Shown piece after piece: positions 41,693-51,084 of a stretch of DNA of 64,000 nt. Each line of letters begins with the position of its first letter. The first letter of the stretch is position 1. Position numbers and translations under genes: made by a program. The notes beneath the pieces are model-generated. The model was not told where the DNA came from. It worked only from the letters and a program-made list of their open reading frames with translations, and made no database searches. Source of the stretch: Plut-88900 sp965116945 (GTDB lineage: Bacteria; Chloroflexota; Dehalococcoidia; Plut-88900); contig OZ220734.1 of assembly GCA_965116945.1 (NCBI GenBank), positions 1,116,001-1,180,000 of the forward strand, given 5' to 3'.

Positions 41693-42946
41693 TTAAGAAG
41701 CCGAGACGAGGGCTCCGTTGGCCTTCATCTTCTCGCCCGTGGCGGGGTCGACCTCTGTGGGGCCTGGGAGATCAAGCTCGGCGGCCATCTCCCGCACGGC
41801 GGGGATAACCTCTTCCTTCATCAGCCGCAGGCTGCGCATCTGCTCCTCGTGGGTCATGGCGCCGTCTCCGTCCCAGAAAAAGATAATGCCCGGGCGAAGG
41901 GTTTCCAGAACGTAGCGGATCTTGGGCAGTACCGTCTTCGGAGTGCCTGCGGTGATGCTGTAGTTTTCGATCTGCTCCTCGTAGGGGATGCTCTCGACAC
42001 CACCCCGGTACTTTGTGGCGGCGGTCCGCGTGGGGAGCACACGCCTCCGTGAGGTCATCCCGGGAAGCGAGGCCAGGGCCAAGTTGGTCGTGCCCTCGTT
42101 GCCGGCCAAGAATGGGTTGCTCGGGCCCTGGACGTACTTGCGTGCCGCCTCCTCAGCCAACTCTTCCGTCTCGTCGACGTGTACTTTCCAGAGATAGCCG
42201 ATATTCTGTGGCCCTGACTTGTAGCCCAGCTCCGCTGCCCGTTCGTGGTATAGCTGGAAGGCCTGTTTGGTAGGTTCCAGCTTGGTGGCCAGCATGATGT
42301 AGGGGATTCGTTTCTCGGCGGCCCACATAAGGGAGTCCCGGCTCACGACGCCCGGGAGCCAGATGGGCGGGTGCGGCTTCTGGTACGGCTTCACCCACGG
42401 GTTGACGTAGCGATAGTGGTAGTGTTTGCCCTCCCAGCGGAACGGCCCCGAGGTGGTCCATGCTTTGACTATAAACTCGTGGGCTTCCTGGAAGCGTTCC
42501 CAATTGTAGGCTGGTGGAATGTTGTGGGAGACCATCTCCCGTCCAGTGCCCCGGACCCAGCCGGGTATCAGGCGGCCGTGGGAGATGAGGTCGATCATTG
42601 CCAGCTGTTCCACGAGCCACAGGGGGTCGTCCCACAGGGGCAGGATGTTGCCCAGGAGGACGATCTTGGTGTTCCTGGTGATGCGAGCGAGGATCGCGGC
42701 TTCCACGTTGGTAGCGCCACCCATGCAGAAGGGCGTGGAGTGGTGCTCATTGAGCATCAAGCCGTCGAAGCCACATTCATCGGCGTAGATCTTCTCGTCC
42801 AGGTAGCGGTTGTAGAGATCCGCCCCGACCTTCGGGTCATATATCTCATTGCTAAGGGTGAGGTCTTTGATTGGCAGGCCAGTGGCCCCGAAATAGCCGG
42901 ATTTCGGGTCCTGGTAGGGTCTTTCCGTGAAGTGGCCTATGAACAT
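41693..42946 (-). CDS. LLM-class flavin-dependent monooxygenase (copy 2)
   Basis: A 417-aa member of the longer bacterial-luciferase-like monooxygenase group. MLNEHHSTPFCMGG near the N-terminus and HGRLIPGWVRGTGRE, followed by HPPIWLPGVVS, are standard. It is convergent with the cyclase gene, with stops only a few bases apart. The product class is FMNH2-dependent oxygenation of small organics. Confidence 0.85.
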   Translation of the reverse strand: MFIGHFTERPYQDPKSGYFGATGLPIKDLTLSNEIYDPKVGADLYNRYLDEKIYADECGFDGLMLNEHHSTPFCMGGATNVEAAILARITRNTKIVLLGNILPLWDDPLWLVEQLAMIDLISHGRLIPGWVRGTGREMVSHNIPPAYNWERFQEAHEFIVKAWTTSGPFRWEGKHYHYRYVNPWVKPYQKPHPPIWLPGVVSRDSLMWAAEKRIPYIMLATKLEPTKQAFQLYHERAAELGYKSGPQNIGYLWKVHVDETEELAEEAARKYVQGPSNPFLAGNEGTTNLALASLPGMTSRRRVLPTRTAATKYRGGVESIPYEEQIENYSITAGTPKTVLPKIRYVLETLRPGIIFFWDGDGAMTHEEQMRSLRLMKEEVIPAVREMAAELDLPGPTEVDPATGEKMKANGALVSAS

Positions 42947-43004
42947 GGCATCTTCCTATCCAAAGGGGCGGCCTAGTGTAATAGCCTATGCATTGGGGTG
43001 GATT

Positions 43005-43808
43005 CTAGTCGTCCTGCAGGAAGTCGAGAACAGTGGACAGGAACTCTTCCGGGGCCTCTATCTCCGGCCTGTGGCCCGAGCCCCCAATCACGGTCAGGTT
43101 CGAACCCCGAATCGCCTCTTTATAGGCCTGACCCGCGCTGACCGGAATAATGCGGTCATGCTCTCCCCATACTACGAGCGTAGGTATGTTAGACGCACGG
43201 CGCAGGAGATGTGGAAGGCCGGGATCGTGCATGTAGGGTCTCCAGCTGAGGCGGACCGACTGCTCCCGTGCCACTTCCCAGGCTTCCGCTTGCTCGGGCG
43301 TAGGAGTTGGCGGACAGATGATTGGAAATTCTTCGACGGCCAAGGGTTCGGCTACTGTCAGCTTAATGTATTCGGAGGCCGTTTCCATGAACATGTCGAA
43401 GATTTCGCCTTCCGGCGGTTTGATGCCCGCGGCCCCGACCAGGACCAACTTCCTGAAGTGGTGAGGGCATAGAGCCGCAATGGTCGCTGCCAGCCATCCC
43501 CCCAGGGAAAACCCGATCACGCTTGCTTCTCGTATATCCAACGCGTCGAAGGCCTGGAGGTACCATCCGGCCATATCCCGCATGGTCATTATCCATTCAA
43601 GACGTGTAGATTTCCCGTAGCCGGGGTGTGAGGGTATCGACACCTCGAAGTGTTCCGAGAGGGCCTGCTGATATCGCAGCCAGGCGTGCTGGCCCATCTC
43701 GTCATGAAAGATGATGAGCGGTGATCCCGAACCTGCTTTGAGGACTTGCAGGTTCGTCCCGGCTACGGAGATGAAGTCTTCGGTATAGGCGGCAGTTGCC
43801 TGTTGCAT
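43005..43808 (-). CDS. Alpha/beta hydrolase
   Basis: A 267-aa soluble alpha/beta-fold hydrolase. The nucleophile is S101 in GFSLGGW, the acid is in WGEHDRIIPV and the His in GSGHRPEIEAPE. The fold resembles meta-cleavage product hydrolases and haloperoxidase-like esterases. It is on the same strand as the LLM enzyme downstream, 58 bp away, and may be cotranscribed. Confidence 0.85.
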   Translation of the reverse strand: MQQATAAYTEDFISVAGTNLQVLKAGSGSPLIIFHDEMGQHAWLRYQQALSEHFEVSIPSHPGYGKSTRLEWIMTMRDMAGWYLQAFDALDIREASVIGFSLGGWLAATIAALCPHHFRKLVLVGAAGIKPPEGEIFDMFMETASEYIKLTVAEPLAVEEFPIICPPTPTPEQAEAWEVAREQSVRLSWRPYMHDPGLPHLLRRASNIPTLVVWGEHDRIIPVSAGQAYKEAIRGSNLTVIGGSGHRPEIEAPEEFLSTVLDFLQDD

Positions 43809-43859
43809 GGGGCAACTATTGGGTAACGGGGAGGGGATGTCAAGAGAGAGTGGGAAGAG

Positions 43860-44789
43860 CTAGTCCCACATGCCTGTGGAGAAGTAACGCTCGCCGATGT
43901 CATTAAAGACCGTGACGATATGACCGTTCTTCTCACGCTGGGCGACCTGGCAGGCGCCCTGGAGATATGCCCCCGAGGACTGACCGACAAATATCCCGCG
44001 AGACGCCAATAACCGTGACATTTCGTGTGCTGCATCAACGTCTATGTTTATCCGCTCGTCGATGATGCTCTCGTCTAGGATCTCGGGCACTATGGCCCCC
44101 TCGCCCAGTGGTTTGAGTCCTTCCACTCCACGCCAGTCCCCCGGGACTATGCAGATAACCTTTACGTCCGGCCTCTCTTTCTTTAGCCGCCTCCCGACGC
44201 CCGTTATGGTTCCCCCCGTCCCTACCCCGGCGACGAAATGGGTGATATCGGGCGCCTGGGCCAGCACTTCCTCGGCGGTGCTTTCGTAGTGGGCACGCCA
44301 GTTGTTGTTGTTCTTGTACTGGTCGCAGAAAAAGTAGGCTCCGGGACTATCGTCGAAGCGGCGTCGTACTTCGCGGAGGCTTTCATCGTAGCCGAGGAGG
44401 GAGTCGGTGAGCACAATGTCGGCGCCATGGGCCCGGATGCGCTTCTTACGTTCCTCGCTGGCGTTGGCGGGCATAACAAGCTGTACCTTGCACCCGAGGG
44501 TTGCACCGATCATCGCATAGGCGATTCCTGCGTTGCCGGAGGTGGAGTCCAAGATGGTCTTGTCCTTAGTAAGTTCGCCTGCAAGCATAGCCTCTACGAG
44601 CATCCGCAGGACGGGCCGGTCTTTGATGGACCCCCCGGGATTGAGCTGTTCGTATTTGGCGAAGATCTCGGCGCTACCGATTTCCAGGGGAAGATCCAGC
44701 TTGACCATCGGCGTGTTGCCGATTGCCTGGAGGGACGGGTACGCGTCGAGAAAATCCTGGAAGGCTTTGGGCTGGGGCAAAAGGACCAC
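43860..44789 (-). CDS. cysM: Cysteine synthase family PLP enzyme
   Basis: A 309-aa O-acetylserine or O-phosphoserine sulfhydrylase-like enzyme. K56 in NPGGSIKDRP is the PLP lysine, STSGNAGIAYA the substrate loop and GVGTGGTITGVG the phosphate-binding loop. The start is GTG and weakly defined. Cystathionine beta-synthase-like function is possible. The CysM label is tentative; the family is certain. Confidence 0.82.
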   Translation of the reverse strand: MVLLPQPKAFQDFLDAYPSLQAIGNTPMVKLDLPLEIGSAEIFAKYEQLNPGGSIKDRPVLRMLVEAMLAGELTKDKTILDSTSGNAGIAYAMIGATLGCKVQLVMPANASEERKKRIRAHGADIVLTDSLLGYDESLREVRRRFDDSPGAYFFCDQYKNNNNWRAHYESTAEEVLAQAPDITHFVAGVGTGGTITGVGRRLKKERPDVKVICIVPGDWRGVEGLKPLGEGAIVPEILDESIIDERINIDVDAAHEMSRLLASRGIFVGQSSGAYLQGACQVAQREKNGHIVTVFNDIGERYFSTGMWD

Positions 44790-44924
44790 CTCGTTCGGGT
44801 AGAGATTTTACCATCAACTAGCGATTAGGGGGAAGAAGTCCGGGTGTAGGTGTGCAATCCATAGACGCCGATATGATGACGGATGGGGCGACTAGGCCAG
44901 GACCTGGGTTAAGGCCCGGTCAGA

Positions 44925-45800
44925 CTATTCTACGTCCTCCTCAGTACCCTCTTCTCCCCTATCCTGCTCCTCTTCATCCACGTCCAGGGAGTCCTTCTGA
45001 CCGTCTACTATGCGGATGCCCTCTGGTTCAGGATCGTCGAGGATGTCCTCGTCGGAGTCATCGTATTCCTTGTGCCAGGTCCGGGGTTTGGCGGAATCAT
45101 GCAGCCCGACACCGCTTTTCATATAGGGTCTAAAGCCATCCGCAGACCTTGACGGGAATGACCTCTTGCCCACCTGGGTGGGGGACACCACGGTTTCCCT
45201 GAGCATCACATTCACAGCGTTTTCGCGGGCGCTGGTTATGTGCCCTTCGTAGAGGTTCCCTCCTTGTACCAGCTCCGCCAGCCGCGTGGCAAGCTTGGGC
45301 TCGACCTGTCCCACGTAGTCTCCGGTGGACGTTTCTATGAAGAGCTTGCAATCCTGCATGCGTAATTCAATGGGCTGACCACTCACTAACCTCTTGATTG
45401 CTTCCCGTTCGCCGAGGCTCACAAGAGAAGTCACTGCGGCCTTGCCCGTATCTTCGATGAACTGCTGTAGGGATACCTCTGCAGTGGCAGCGTGAGCCCC
45501 GGCGCCGTCCTCTGCGAGACCCTCAAGCTTTTCAAGGTTCTTGCGGGCTATGCCGTTGGTAGGGTCCAGCTTCAGGGTCTCGGCGAAAGCCTCCCGTGCC
45601 CCGGGGTAGCGTCCAAGCTGGACCAGGGCCTTGCCCATGCGGTTCCAGGCCCCGCAGTCGGAGGGGTCCAAATCGAGAATCTGACGGTTGATCTGAAGGG
45701 CCTCCGCCCAGCGCCCCTTTGTTGCCAGGTCTATGGCGTTTTTGGCCAGTGCGGGACCGGGCCGGCGTGTTGCTATTGTGTTTTCCACGGTAGGCTCCAT
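44925..45800 (-). CDS. TPR protein with acidic tail
   Basis: A 291-aa protein with two tetratricopeptide repeats (about residues 19-95, for example AWNRMGKALVQLGRYPGARE), a middle domain of about 100 residues without a clear assignment (ELRMQDCKLFIETSTGDYVG and GGNLYEGHITSARENAV) and a strongly acidic tail. The middle part resembles small beta-barrel or HIRAN-like folds, but I am not sure. Likely a protein-interaction factor. Confidence 0.7.
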   Translation of the reverse strand: MEPTVENTIATRRPGPALAKNAIDLATKGRWAEALQINRQILDLDPSDCGAWNRMGKALVQLGRYPGAREAFAETLKLDPTNGIARKNLEKLEGLAEDGAGAHAATAEVSLQQFIEDTGKAAVTSLVSLGEREAIKRLVSGQPIELRMQDCKLFIETSTGDYVGQVEPKLATRLAELVQGGNLYEGHITSARENAVNVMLRETVVSPTQVGKRSFPSRSADGFRPYMKSGVGLHDSAKPRTWHKEYDDSDEDILDDPEPEGIRIVDGQKDSLDVDEEEQDRGEEGTEEDVE

Positions 45801-45884
45801 TGCATTGCAGCGGATACTCGGAGATAGATGGTCTGATGGGCCCCTGGTGGCCGGTAACCCGGCAGGACGTGTCAGGCTCGAATA

Positions 45885-46280
45885 CTACGAGACCAAATTC
45901 CGGTGCTCTACGAGCATGCAGCGGTCCATTATTACACCCAGACCCGCATCCCGGGCCTTGGCAGCGGCTTCCTCGTGGACAATACCCAGTTGCATCCAGA
46001 TGGCCTTGGCGCCGATTTCAATAGCTTCATCCACTACAGGTGGGACATCCTGTGACTTGCGGAATATATCGACGACATCCACCTCGTCGGGGATTGATTT
46101 CAGGTCCGGGTACACCTTTTCACCTAGTATGGTATGGGCGCGGGGATAAACGGGGATGATGCGGTAACCATTCTCCTGCAGATACCTGGCAACCTCGTGA
46201 CTGTCCCTGTGGGTTTTGGGAGAGAGGCCAACCACGGCAATTGTCCTGCTCTCTTTCAATATTTCTTGCACGCTGTTCAT
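45885..46280 (-). CDS. CoA-binding domain protein (YccU type)
   Basis: A 131-aa Rossmann-fold CoA-binding protein. TIAVVGLSPKTHRDSH is the nucleotide-binding loop and YPDLKSIPDEVDVVDIFR follows as in YccU-like proteins. The ATG at 46280 gives the family's normal N-terminus. There is no visible Shine-Dalgarno. The role is unknown, perhaps CoA or acyl-CoA sensing. Confidence 0.85.
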   Translation of the reverse strand: MNSVQEILKESRTIAVVGLSPKTHRDSHEVARYLQENGYRIIPVYPRAHTILGEKVYPDLKSIPDEVDVVDIFRKSQDVPPVVDEAIEIGAKAIWMQLGIVHEEAAAKARDAGLGVIMDRCMLVEHRNLVS

Positions 46281-46414
46281 TGGATTTTGCTTTGGATTGG
46301 GGCAATTTTGCACACACACCTTTGACAGTGCAAGGGGTTTATGGGGCAATTTTCCCCTTTCTCGGCCTCTACCCACAAGTGCCGAATCGTACACCCTTGT
46401 GGAAACGGATTTAC

Positions 46415-47164
46415 TCAGCTATCGGTGTGGGGAGGGGAATAGCAACCCCGCACACCGTTCAGCCTTATGGCTGCAAGGTCCGCAAGCATGTGAAGGGTGT
46501 CCCGCACGGGCCTGACCTTGCTGCCTGAACGGTAGTGCCAGACTATCGGGACCTCTCGTACGGAAATGCCGAAGCGGCGGGCGAGATAGAGCACCTCCAC
46601 GTCGGAGCCAAAACCGTCCAGCCGTTGCTGATCGAACAGGGCGTGCGCCCGGGCCCCGGCGAAGCACTTGAATCCACACTGGGTATCGGAGAAGCCGGCG
46701 CCCCCCAGCCGCATAAGCGTATTGAATGACTTCCCCATTAGTTTGCGAAGTGGCGGGTCGCCAAGCCTGCGTGATCCTGGAGCCGACCTTGATCCGATGG
46801 CGATGCCCGGTCCCACAAACTCGGGAGGGAGGAAGCGGGAAAGCTGTTCGATCGGCATGGAGAGGTCCGCGTCGCACTGGAACCGGTACTCACCCGACGC
46901 CGCGTGCATACCTACTCGGACCGCATGACCCTTTCCCCGGTGCGGCTTTGGGACGAGGCGTATGCCCCGGATGCGTGAGGCCGAGTCCGACACCAGCTCT
47001 GCGGTTGAGTCCGTGCTACCGTCATCCACGACGATGACCTCCCAGGTATATGACTGGTCCGAGAGAAAGGATGATATCTGCGTGAGCGAGTCAACGATCC
47101 GGGCCTCTTCGTTGAAGGCTGGGACTATGACGGAGAGATGAGGGGCTGGAGGTGGGGAGGCTAT
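46415..47164 (-). CDS. Family 2 glycosyltransferase (dolichyl-phosphate glucosyltransferase-like)
   Basis: About 249 aa if read back to the lysC stop. LSVIVPAFNEEARIVDSL, VVDDGSTDSTAEL, ADLSMPIEQL and DTQCGFKCFAG ... DGFGSDVEVLYLARR mark a GT2 enzyme of the Alg5 type, which loads a polyprenyl phosphate with a sugar. The conserved N-terminus has no ATG, GTG or TTG upstream in frame. The first candidate, ATA at 47164-47162, overlaps the lysC TAG stop. A GTG at 47029 would remove the first 45 residues, including half of the nucleotide-binding fold. A non-standard start or a small indel near 47160 is implied. Confidence 0.75.
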   Translation of the reverse strand: MASPPPAPHLSVIVPAFNEEARIVDSLTQISSFLSDQSYTWEVIVVDDGSTDSTAELVSDSASRIRGIRLVPKPHRGKGHAVRVGMHAASGEYRFQCDADLSMPIEQLSRFLPPEFVGPGIAIGSRSAPGSRRLGDPPLRKLMGKSFNTLMRLGGAGFSDTQCGFKCFAGARAHALFDQQRLDGFGSDVEVLYLARRFGISVREVPIVWHYRSGSKVRPVRDTLHMLADLAAIRLNGVRGCYSPPHTDS

Positions 47165-48384
47165 AGCTCCGCCCCTTCCACGTAGAATGCGTCGTAGAGC
47201 ACCTGGACGGCTCTTGTGATATCAGCCCGTTTTACGATGCATGTAATTCGGATCTCTGAAGTGGTGATCATCTGTATGTTGATTCCGGCTCTGTAGAGAG
47301 TCGTGAACATGCGCGAGGCGTAGCCTGGGGCATCCTGCATTCCATTGCCCACTATGCTTACCTTGCCCAACTCGTCATTTGCTACGATTCCCCGTCCCCC
47401 GAGCTGCTCCACTACCGGCTCGACGATCTCCTTGGACTCCGCCAGGTCCCGGCGGGCCACCGTGAACGTGAGGTCGGTGATGTTGTCCTCGCTGGCGTTC
47501 TGGACGATCGTGTCGACGCTGATGCCTGCCCGGGCCAGGGGTTCGAACAGGGAGGCTGCGATGCCCGGCCGGTCCGGAATGCCCATAACGGTTATCTTGG
47601 CTGTGTCGAGGTCGTGGGCTATTCCGCTGAGTCGATTTCTTGCCTCCATGGGCTCGCCTCCGTGGATCAGTGTTCCCTGTTCGCGCGTGAAGCTGGATGC
47701 GACCAGGATTGGAATTCCGTAAAACGCTCCGAGCTCCACGGAACGGGGATGGAGCACGCCGGCCCCATAGCTGGCAAGTTCCAGCATCTCCTCGAAGCTC
47801 AGGTCCACAAGCTTCTTGGCATTGGGTACGACACGAGGATCGGCCGTGAAAACCCCCGATACATCGGTGTAAATTTCGCAGCGTTGGGCATTGAGAGCTG
47901 CGGCCAGGGCCACGGCGGTGGTGTCGGAGCCGCCCCTACCCAGGGTAGTCGTATCCATGTCGGTCGTCATGCCCTGAAAGCCGGCAACTATGACAACGTT
48001 ACCTTTTCCCAGCTCACCCAGGACCCTTCCTGTCTCCACCTGCTCTATGCGCGCCCGGCTGTGGGAGGCGTCGGTGTGGATACCGGCCTGAGCCCCGCTG
48101 AGGCTGATCGCCCGGGTCCCGAGCTCACGAAGCGCCATGGCCAGCAGAGTGCAGGACACTATCTCGCCGGTGGACAGTAGAAAATCCAGTTCTCGGGGGC
48201 TGGGGTCGGAACTCACTTCATTCGCAAGTCCTATCAGCCGGTCCGTCGTCTTTCCCATCGCCGAGACCACTGCCACCACCTGGTTGGCATCAACCGCAGC
48301 AGATGCTATCCGCTTCGCAACGTTGATGATGTGGCCGGAGTCCGCGACAGAGCTGCCCCCGTATTTCTGTACCAGCAGCGCCAT
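47161..48384 (-). CDS. lysC: Aspartate kinase
   Basis: A 407-aa monofunctional aspartokinase, the first step of Lys, Thr and Met synthesis. It opens with LVQKYGGSSVADS, has GRGGSDTTAVALAAAL with the aspartate-binding residues, and ends in two ACT domains (about residues 260-400) for feedback control. It follows thrB with a 3-bp gap, an arrangement consistent with a threonine operon. Confidence 0.95.
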   Translation of the reverse strand: MALLVQKYGGSSVADSGHIINVAKRIASAAVDANQVVAVVSAMGKTTDRLIGLANEVSSDPSPRELDFLLSTGEIVSCTLLAMALRELGTRAISLSGAQAGIHTDASHSRARIEQVETGRVLGELGKGNVVIVAGFQGMTTDMDTTTLGRGGSDTTAVALAAALNAQRCEIYTDVSGVFTADPRVVPNAKKLVDLSFEEMLELASYGAGVLHPRSVELGAFYGIPILVASSFTREQGTLIHGGEPMEARNRLSGIAHDLDTAKITVMGIPDRPGIAASLFEPLARAGISVDTIVQNASEDNITDLTFTVARRDLAESKEIVEPVVEQLGGRGIVANDELGKVSIVGNGMQDAPGYASRMFTTLYRAGINIQMITTSEIRITCIVKRADITRAVQVLYDAFYVEGAEL

Positions 48385-48387
48385 AAT

Positions 48388-49311
48388 TCAGGATTGGTCC
48401 TCATTTACTACCGACACCCCTGCCGCCGAGGGACGGGTAACGTGTGTCGTCGCATTCACTCCGTGTCTTCCGGCTTCATGGAGCATAGCATCGGCTACAG
48501 CTCTTTCTCCGGATTCGGCCAAGGCTAATATGGTGGACCCACTCCCCGAAAGAAACACACCGCAGGCACCTGCCTCCAGGGCGGCGGAAAAGATGTGGGT
48601 CATGGGAGGAAAGAGCAGAGACCTGTAGGGTTGGTGGAGCACGTCTTGCGTGGCGAGGGCCAGGAACCCGACGTCGCCGCGGCCAAGGGACAGGGCGAGA
48701 AGGGCGGCCCTTCCGATGTTGTGGACGGCGTCCTGCATGGGGATGCTCTTGGGCATGACGCCCCGGGCCTCGTCAGTGGGGATTTCAATATCCGGTACCA
48801 ATAGGATAACACTGAATTTCTCATCTACTGGGCAGCGAACAGACACTAGGCGTTCACCCTCCCGGATGACAACCTGGCAGCCGCCAAAGAGTGCCGGAGC
48901 AACGTTGTCGGGGTGGCCCTCTATGGCATCGGCGAGACGGAGAAGCTCCTCCAGTGGGATAGAACCGCCTGTGAGTAAGTTGGCTGCTACCATCCCGCCG
49001 GATATGGCGGCGGCGCTGCTCCCGAGTCCCCTGCGCAGCGGAATCTCGTTGTGGCATTTAACAGACAGGGCAGGGGGCTCAGTACCCAAGTAGTTGTAGA
49101 TGGCAGCCACGCCCCGGTAGACCATGTTATCGGGGCCAGTGCTCAGTTCCTTCGCCCCGTTTCCCGTGATGCTAATGGAGAACGAATCAGAACGTTCGAT
49201 GGATATAATGTTGAACAGCTCCAGGGCCATGCCCATGGAGTCGAACCCAGGGCCCATATTGGCCGTCGTCGCCGGGGCCCGGACCTCTATCTTGTTATTC
49301 GCACCGATCAT
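48388..49311 (-). CDS. thrB: Homoserine kinase
   Basis: A 307-aa GHMP kinase that phosphorylates homoserine on the way to threonine. GLGSSAAAISGG is the ATP loop, and APATTANMGPGFDSMG the N-terminal substrate strand. Upstream of lysC and the glycosyltransferase on the same strand, it is probably the first gene of that operon. TAAAAT lies 11 nt before the ATG, with no clear Shine-Dalgarno. Confidence 0.93.
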   Translation of the reverse strand: MIGANNKIEVRAPATTANMGPGFDSMGMALELFNIISIERSDSFSISITGNGAKELSTGPDNMVYRGVAAIYNYLGTEPPALSVKCHNEIPLRRGLGSSAAAISGGMVAANLLTGGSIPLEELLRLADAIEGHPDNVAPALFGGCQVVIREGERLVSVRCPVDEKFSVILLVPDIEIPTDEARGVMPKSIPMQDAVHNIGRAALLALSLGRGDVGFLALATQDVLHQPYRSLLFPPMTHIFSAALEAGACGVFLSGSGSTILALAESGERAVADAMLHEAGRHGVNATTHVTRPSAAGVSVVNEDQS

Positions 49312-49464
49312 GTCAGCGAGGTATTTTAACCCATCCCTTCATCCCGGGTTTAAGGACCGGTGAACACGATGAGAAAAGCCAAAGGCGTCCTAACAAGCCG
49401 ACCGATTCCCGGGCGCTCTTGGAGAGGGGGGCGGGGCTGGTTATAATGGGTTGGCAATCTCCCT

Positions 49465-49541
49465 CGGGGCGTGGCGCAGTCCGGTAGCGCGCATCGTTCG
49501 GGACGATGAGGTCCCGGGTTCAAATCCCGGCGCCCCGACCA
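49465..49541 (+). tRNA. tRNA-Pro (CGG)
   Basis: Acceptor CGGGGCG/CGCCCCG, D stem GCGC/GCGC, anticodon stem CATCG/CGATG with loop TTCGGGA (anticodon CGG), T stem CCGGG/CCCGG with TTCAAAT. The 3' CCA is encoded. Confidence 0.97.
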
Positions 49542-49598
49542 TTCAATTTCTTCCCAGTCCTCCGTCCGGTCCCCTTCGACGCGAAAGGAAGGCAAGTG

Positions 49599-50993
49599 AT
49601 GGAAGAGCTCTACTACAAGTCAGCGGTGGCGATGTTGGACGCCCTGAAAAAGCGAGAGGTCTCCTCTGTTGAGCTCACCGAAGCCCATCTGGCCCGAATC
49701 CAGAAAGTGAATCCGGCCATCAATGCCGTGGTGCTGGTGGATGTCGAGGGTGCGCTAGCTGCCGCCAAGCAGAGGGATGGGGAGTCGGGGAGGGGGGAGA
49801 GCAGGGGGCCCCTTCACGGCCTGCCGATCACAATCAAGGATTCCCTGGAGACGGTGGGCCTGGTGACGACAGCGGGAACCGAGGGTCGGGCCAACTGCAT
49901 TCCGGACGCGGACGCCACGGTCGTAGCCCGACTCAAGGATGCAGGGGTTGTGTTGATGGGTAAGAGCAATACCCCGGAGCTGACAATGACCTGGGAGAGC
50001 GAAAACCTGATATACGGCCGCACCAACAACCCCTATGACCTCTCCAGGAGCCCCAGTGGCAGCAGCGGTGGAGCGGCCGCAACAATAGCTGCCGGCTGCG
50101 CTCCGCTGGATATTGGCACTGACAGCGCAGGAAGCATACGTATGCCGGCCCACTACTGTGGCATCGCCGGGCTGAAGCCAACCCAGGGCCGAGTCTCCCG
50201 GGCGGGCCACGTGCCGCCCCATGGCATGGGCGCCACCGGGCCCCTGAACCAGGTCGGACCCATGGCCCGTTTCGTCGAGGACCTCTGGTTGACCCTTCCA
50301 GTCATTTCGGGCGTGGATGGACGGGATCCGGCCATCGTGCCCATGCCAGTTGCCGACCCCAAGGCGGTGACCTTGCGCGGAATGCGGTGCGTGTACTTCA
50401 CCGGTCTGGGCGATGTGCAACCCGATGCAGCCACCGTCAAAGCGGTGGAGGATGCGGCGGAGGTGTTGCGGGAAACCGGTGTTGAGGTCAGGGAGGGAGA
50501 GGTACCCGGAATGGCAAGAATCAGCGCCCTCTGTGACCGGGTCAGCGCCGCCGACGGTTGTGCATGGCTGAGGCGTCAATTGGACAGGGCGGGTTCAGTG
50601 AACGTCGACCCGGTCCTCGTACACCGTATGGCTAAAGCAACGCCTGTTTCGTCGGCGGAACTGATGGACCTGCTGGAGCAGCTTGACCGCATTCGCGGTG
50701 AAATGCTCGCCTTCATGGAGAACTGCGATCTGATTCTATCGCCCACCGGGTCGGCCCCGGCACTGCCCCACGGAGAAGCCAACAGGGACGACTATCCTGA
50801 CGCGATATTCACCCGCCCCTACAACGTAACCGGCTGGCCGGGATGCGTCGTCCGGGCTGGGGCCTCACCGGAGGGGTTGCCAATCGGGGTGCAGGTGGGC
50901 GCAGTTTCCTGGCGGGAAGACATCGTTCTTGCAGCAGCCGCTGCAATTGAGTCGGGCCTGGGGGGCTGGAAGCCTCCTGACCTCTCCCTTTGA
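49599..50993 (+). CDS. Amidase signature family enzyme
   Basis: A 464-aa amidase with the Ser-cisSer-Lys triad: K80 in PITIKDS, S155 or S156 in SGSSGG, and the nucleophile S179 in DSAGSIR. The start at 49599 lies beyond the tRNA and follows AAGGAAGG. It hydrolyses amides to acids and ammonia; GatA is unlikely because no gatB or gatC is near. It may feed the amidohydrolase just downstream. Confidence 0.88.
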   Translation: MEELYYKSAVAMLDALKKREVSSVELTEAHLARIQKVNPAINAVVLVDVEGALAAAKQRDGESGRGESRGPLHGLPITIKDSLETVGLVTTAGTEGRANCIPDADATVVARLKDAGVVLMGKSNTPELTMTWESENLIYGRTNNPYDLSRSPSGSSGGAAATIAAGCAPLDIGTDSAGSIRMPAHYCGIAGLKPTQGRVSRAGHVPPHGMGATGPLNQVGPMARFVEDLWLTLPVISGVDGRDPAIVPMPVADPKAVTLRGMRCVYFTGLGDVQPDAATVKAVEDAAEVLRETGVEVREGEVPGMARISALCDRVSAADGCAWLRRQLDRAGSVNVDPVLVHRMAKATPVSSAELMDLLEQLDRIRGEMLAFMENCDLILSPTGSAPALPHGEANRDDYPDAIFTRPYNVTGWPGCVVRAGASPEGLPIGVQVGAVSWREDIVLAAAAAIESGLGGWKPPDLSL

Positions 50994-51084
50994 ACCGCGA
51001 CGCCCTCGGGCGGGCGGGCACATTGATTGACATGCTTAATCCGGGCGTTTATATTCCCTTATATTCATCACAAGGGGGTCTGAC

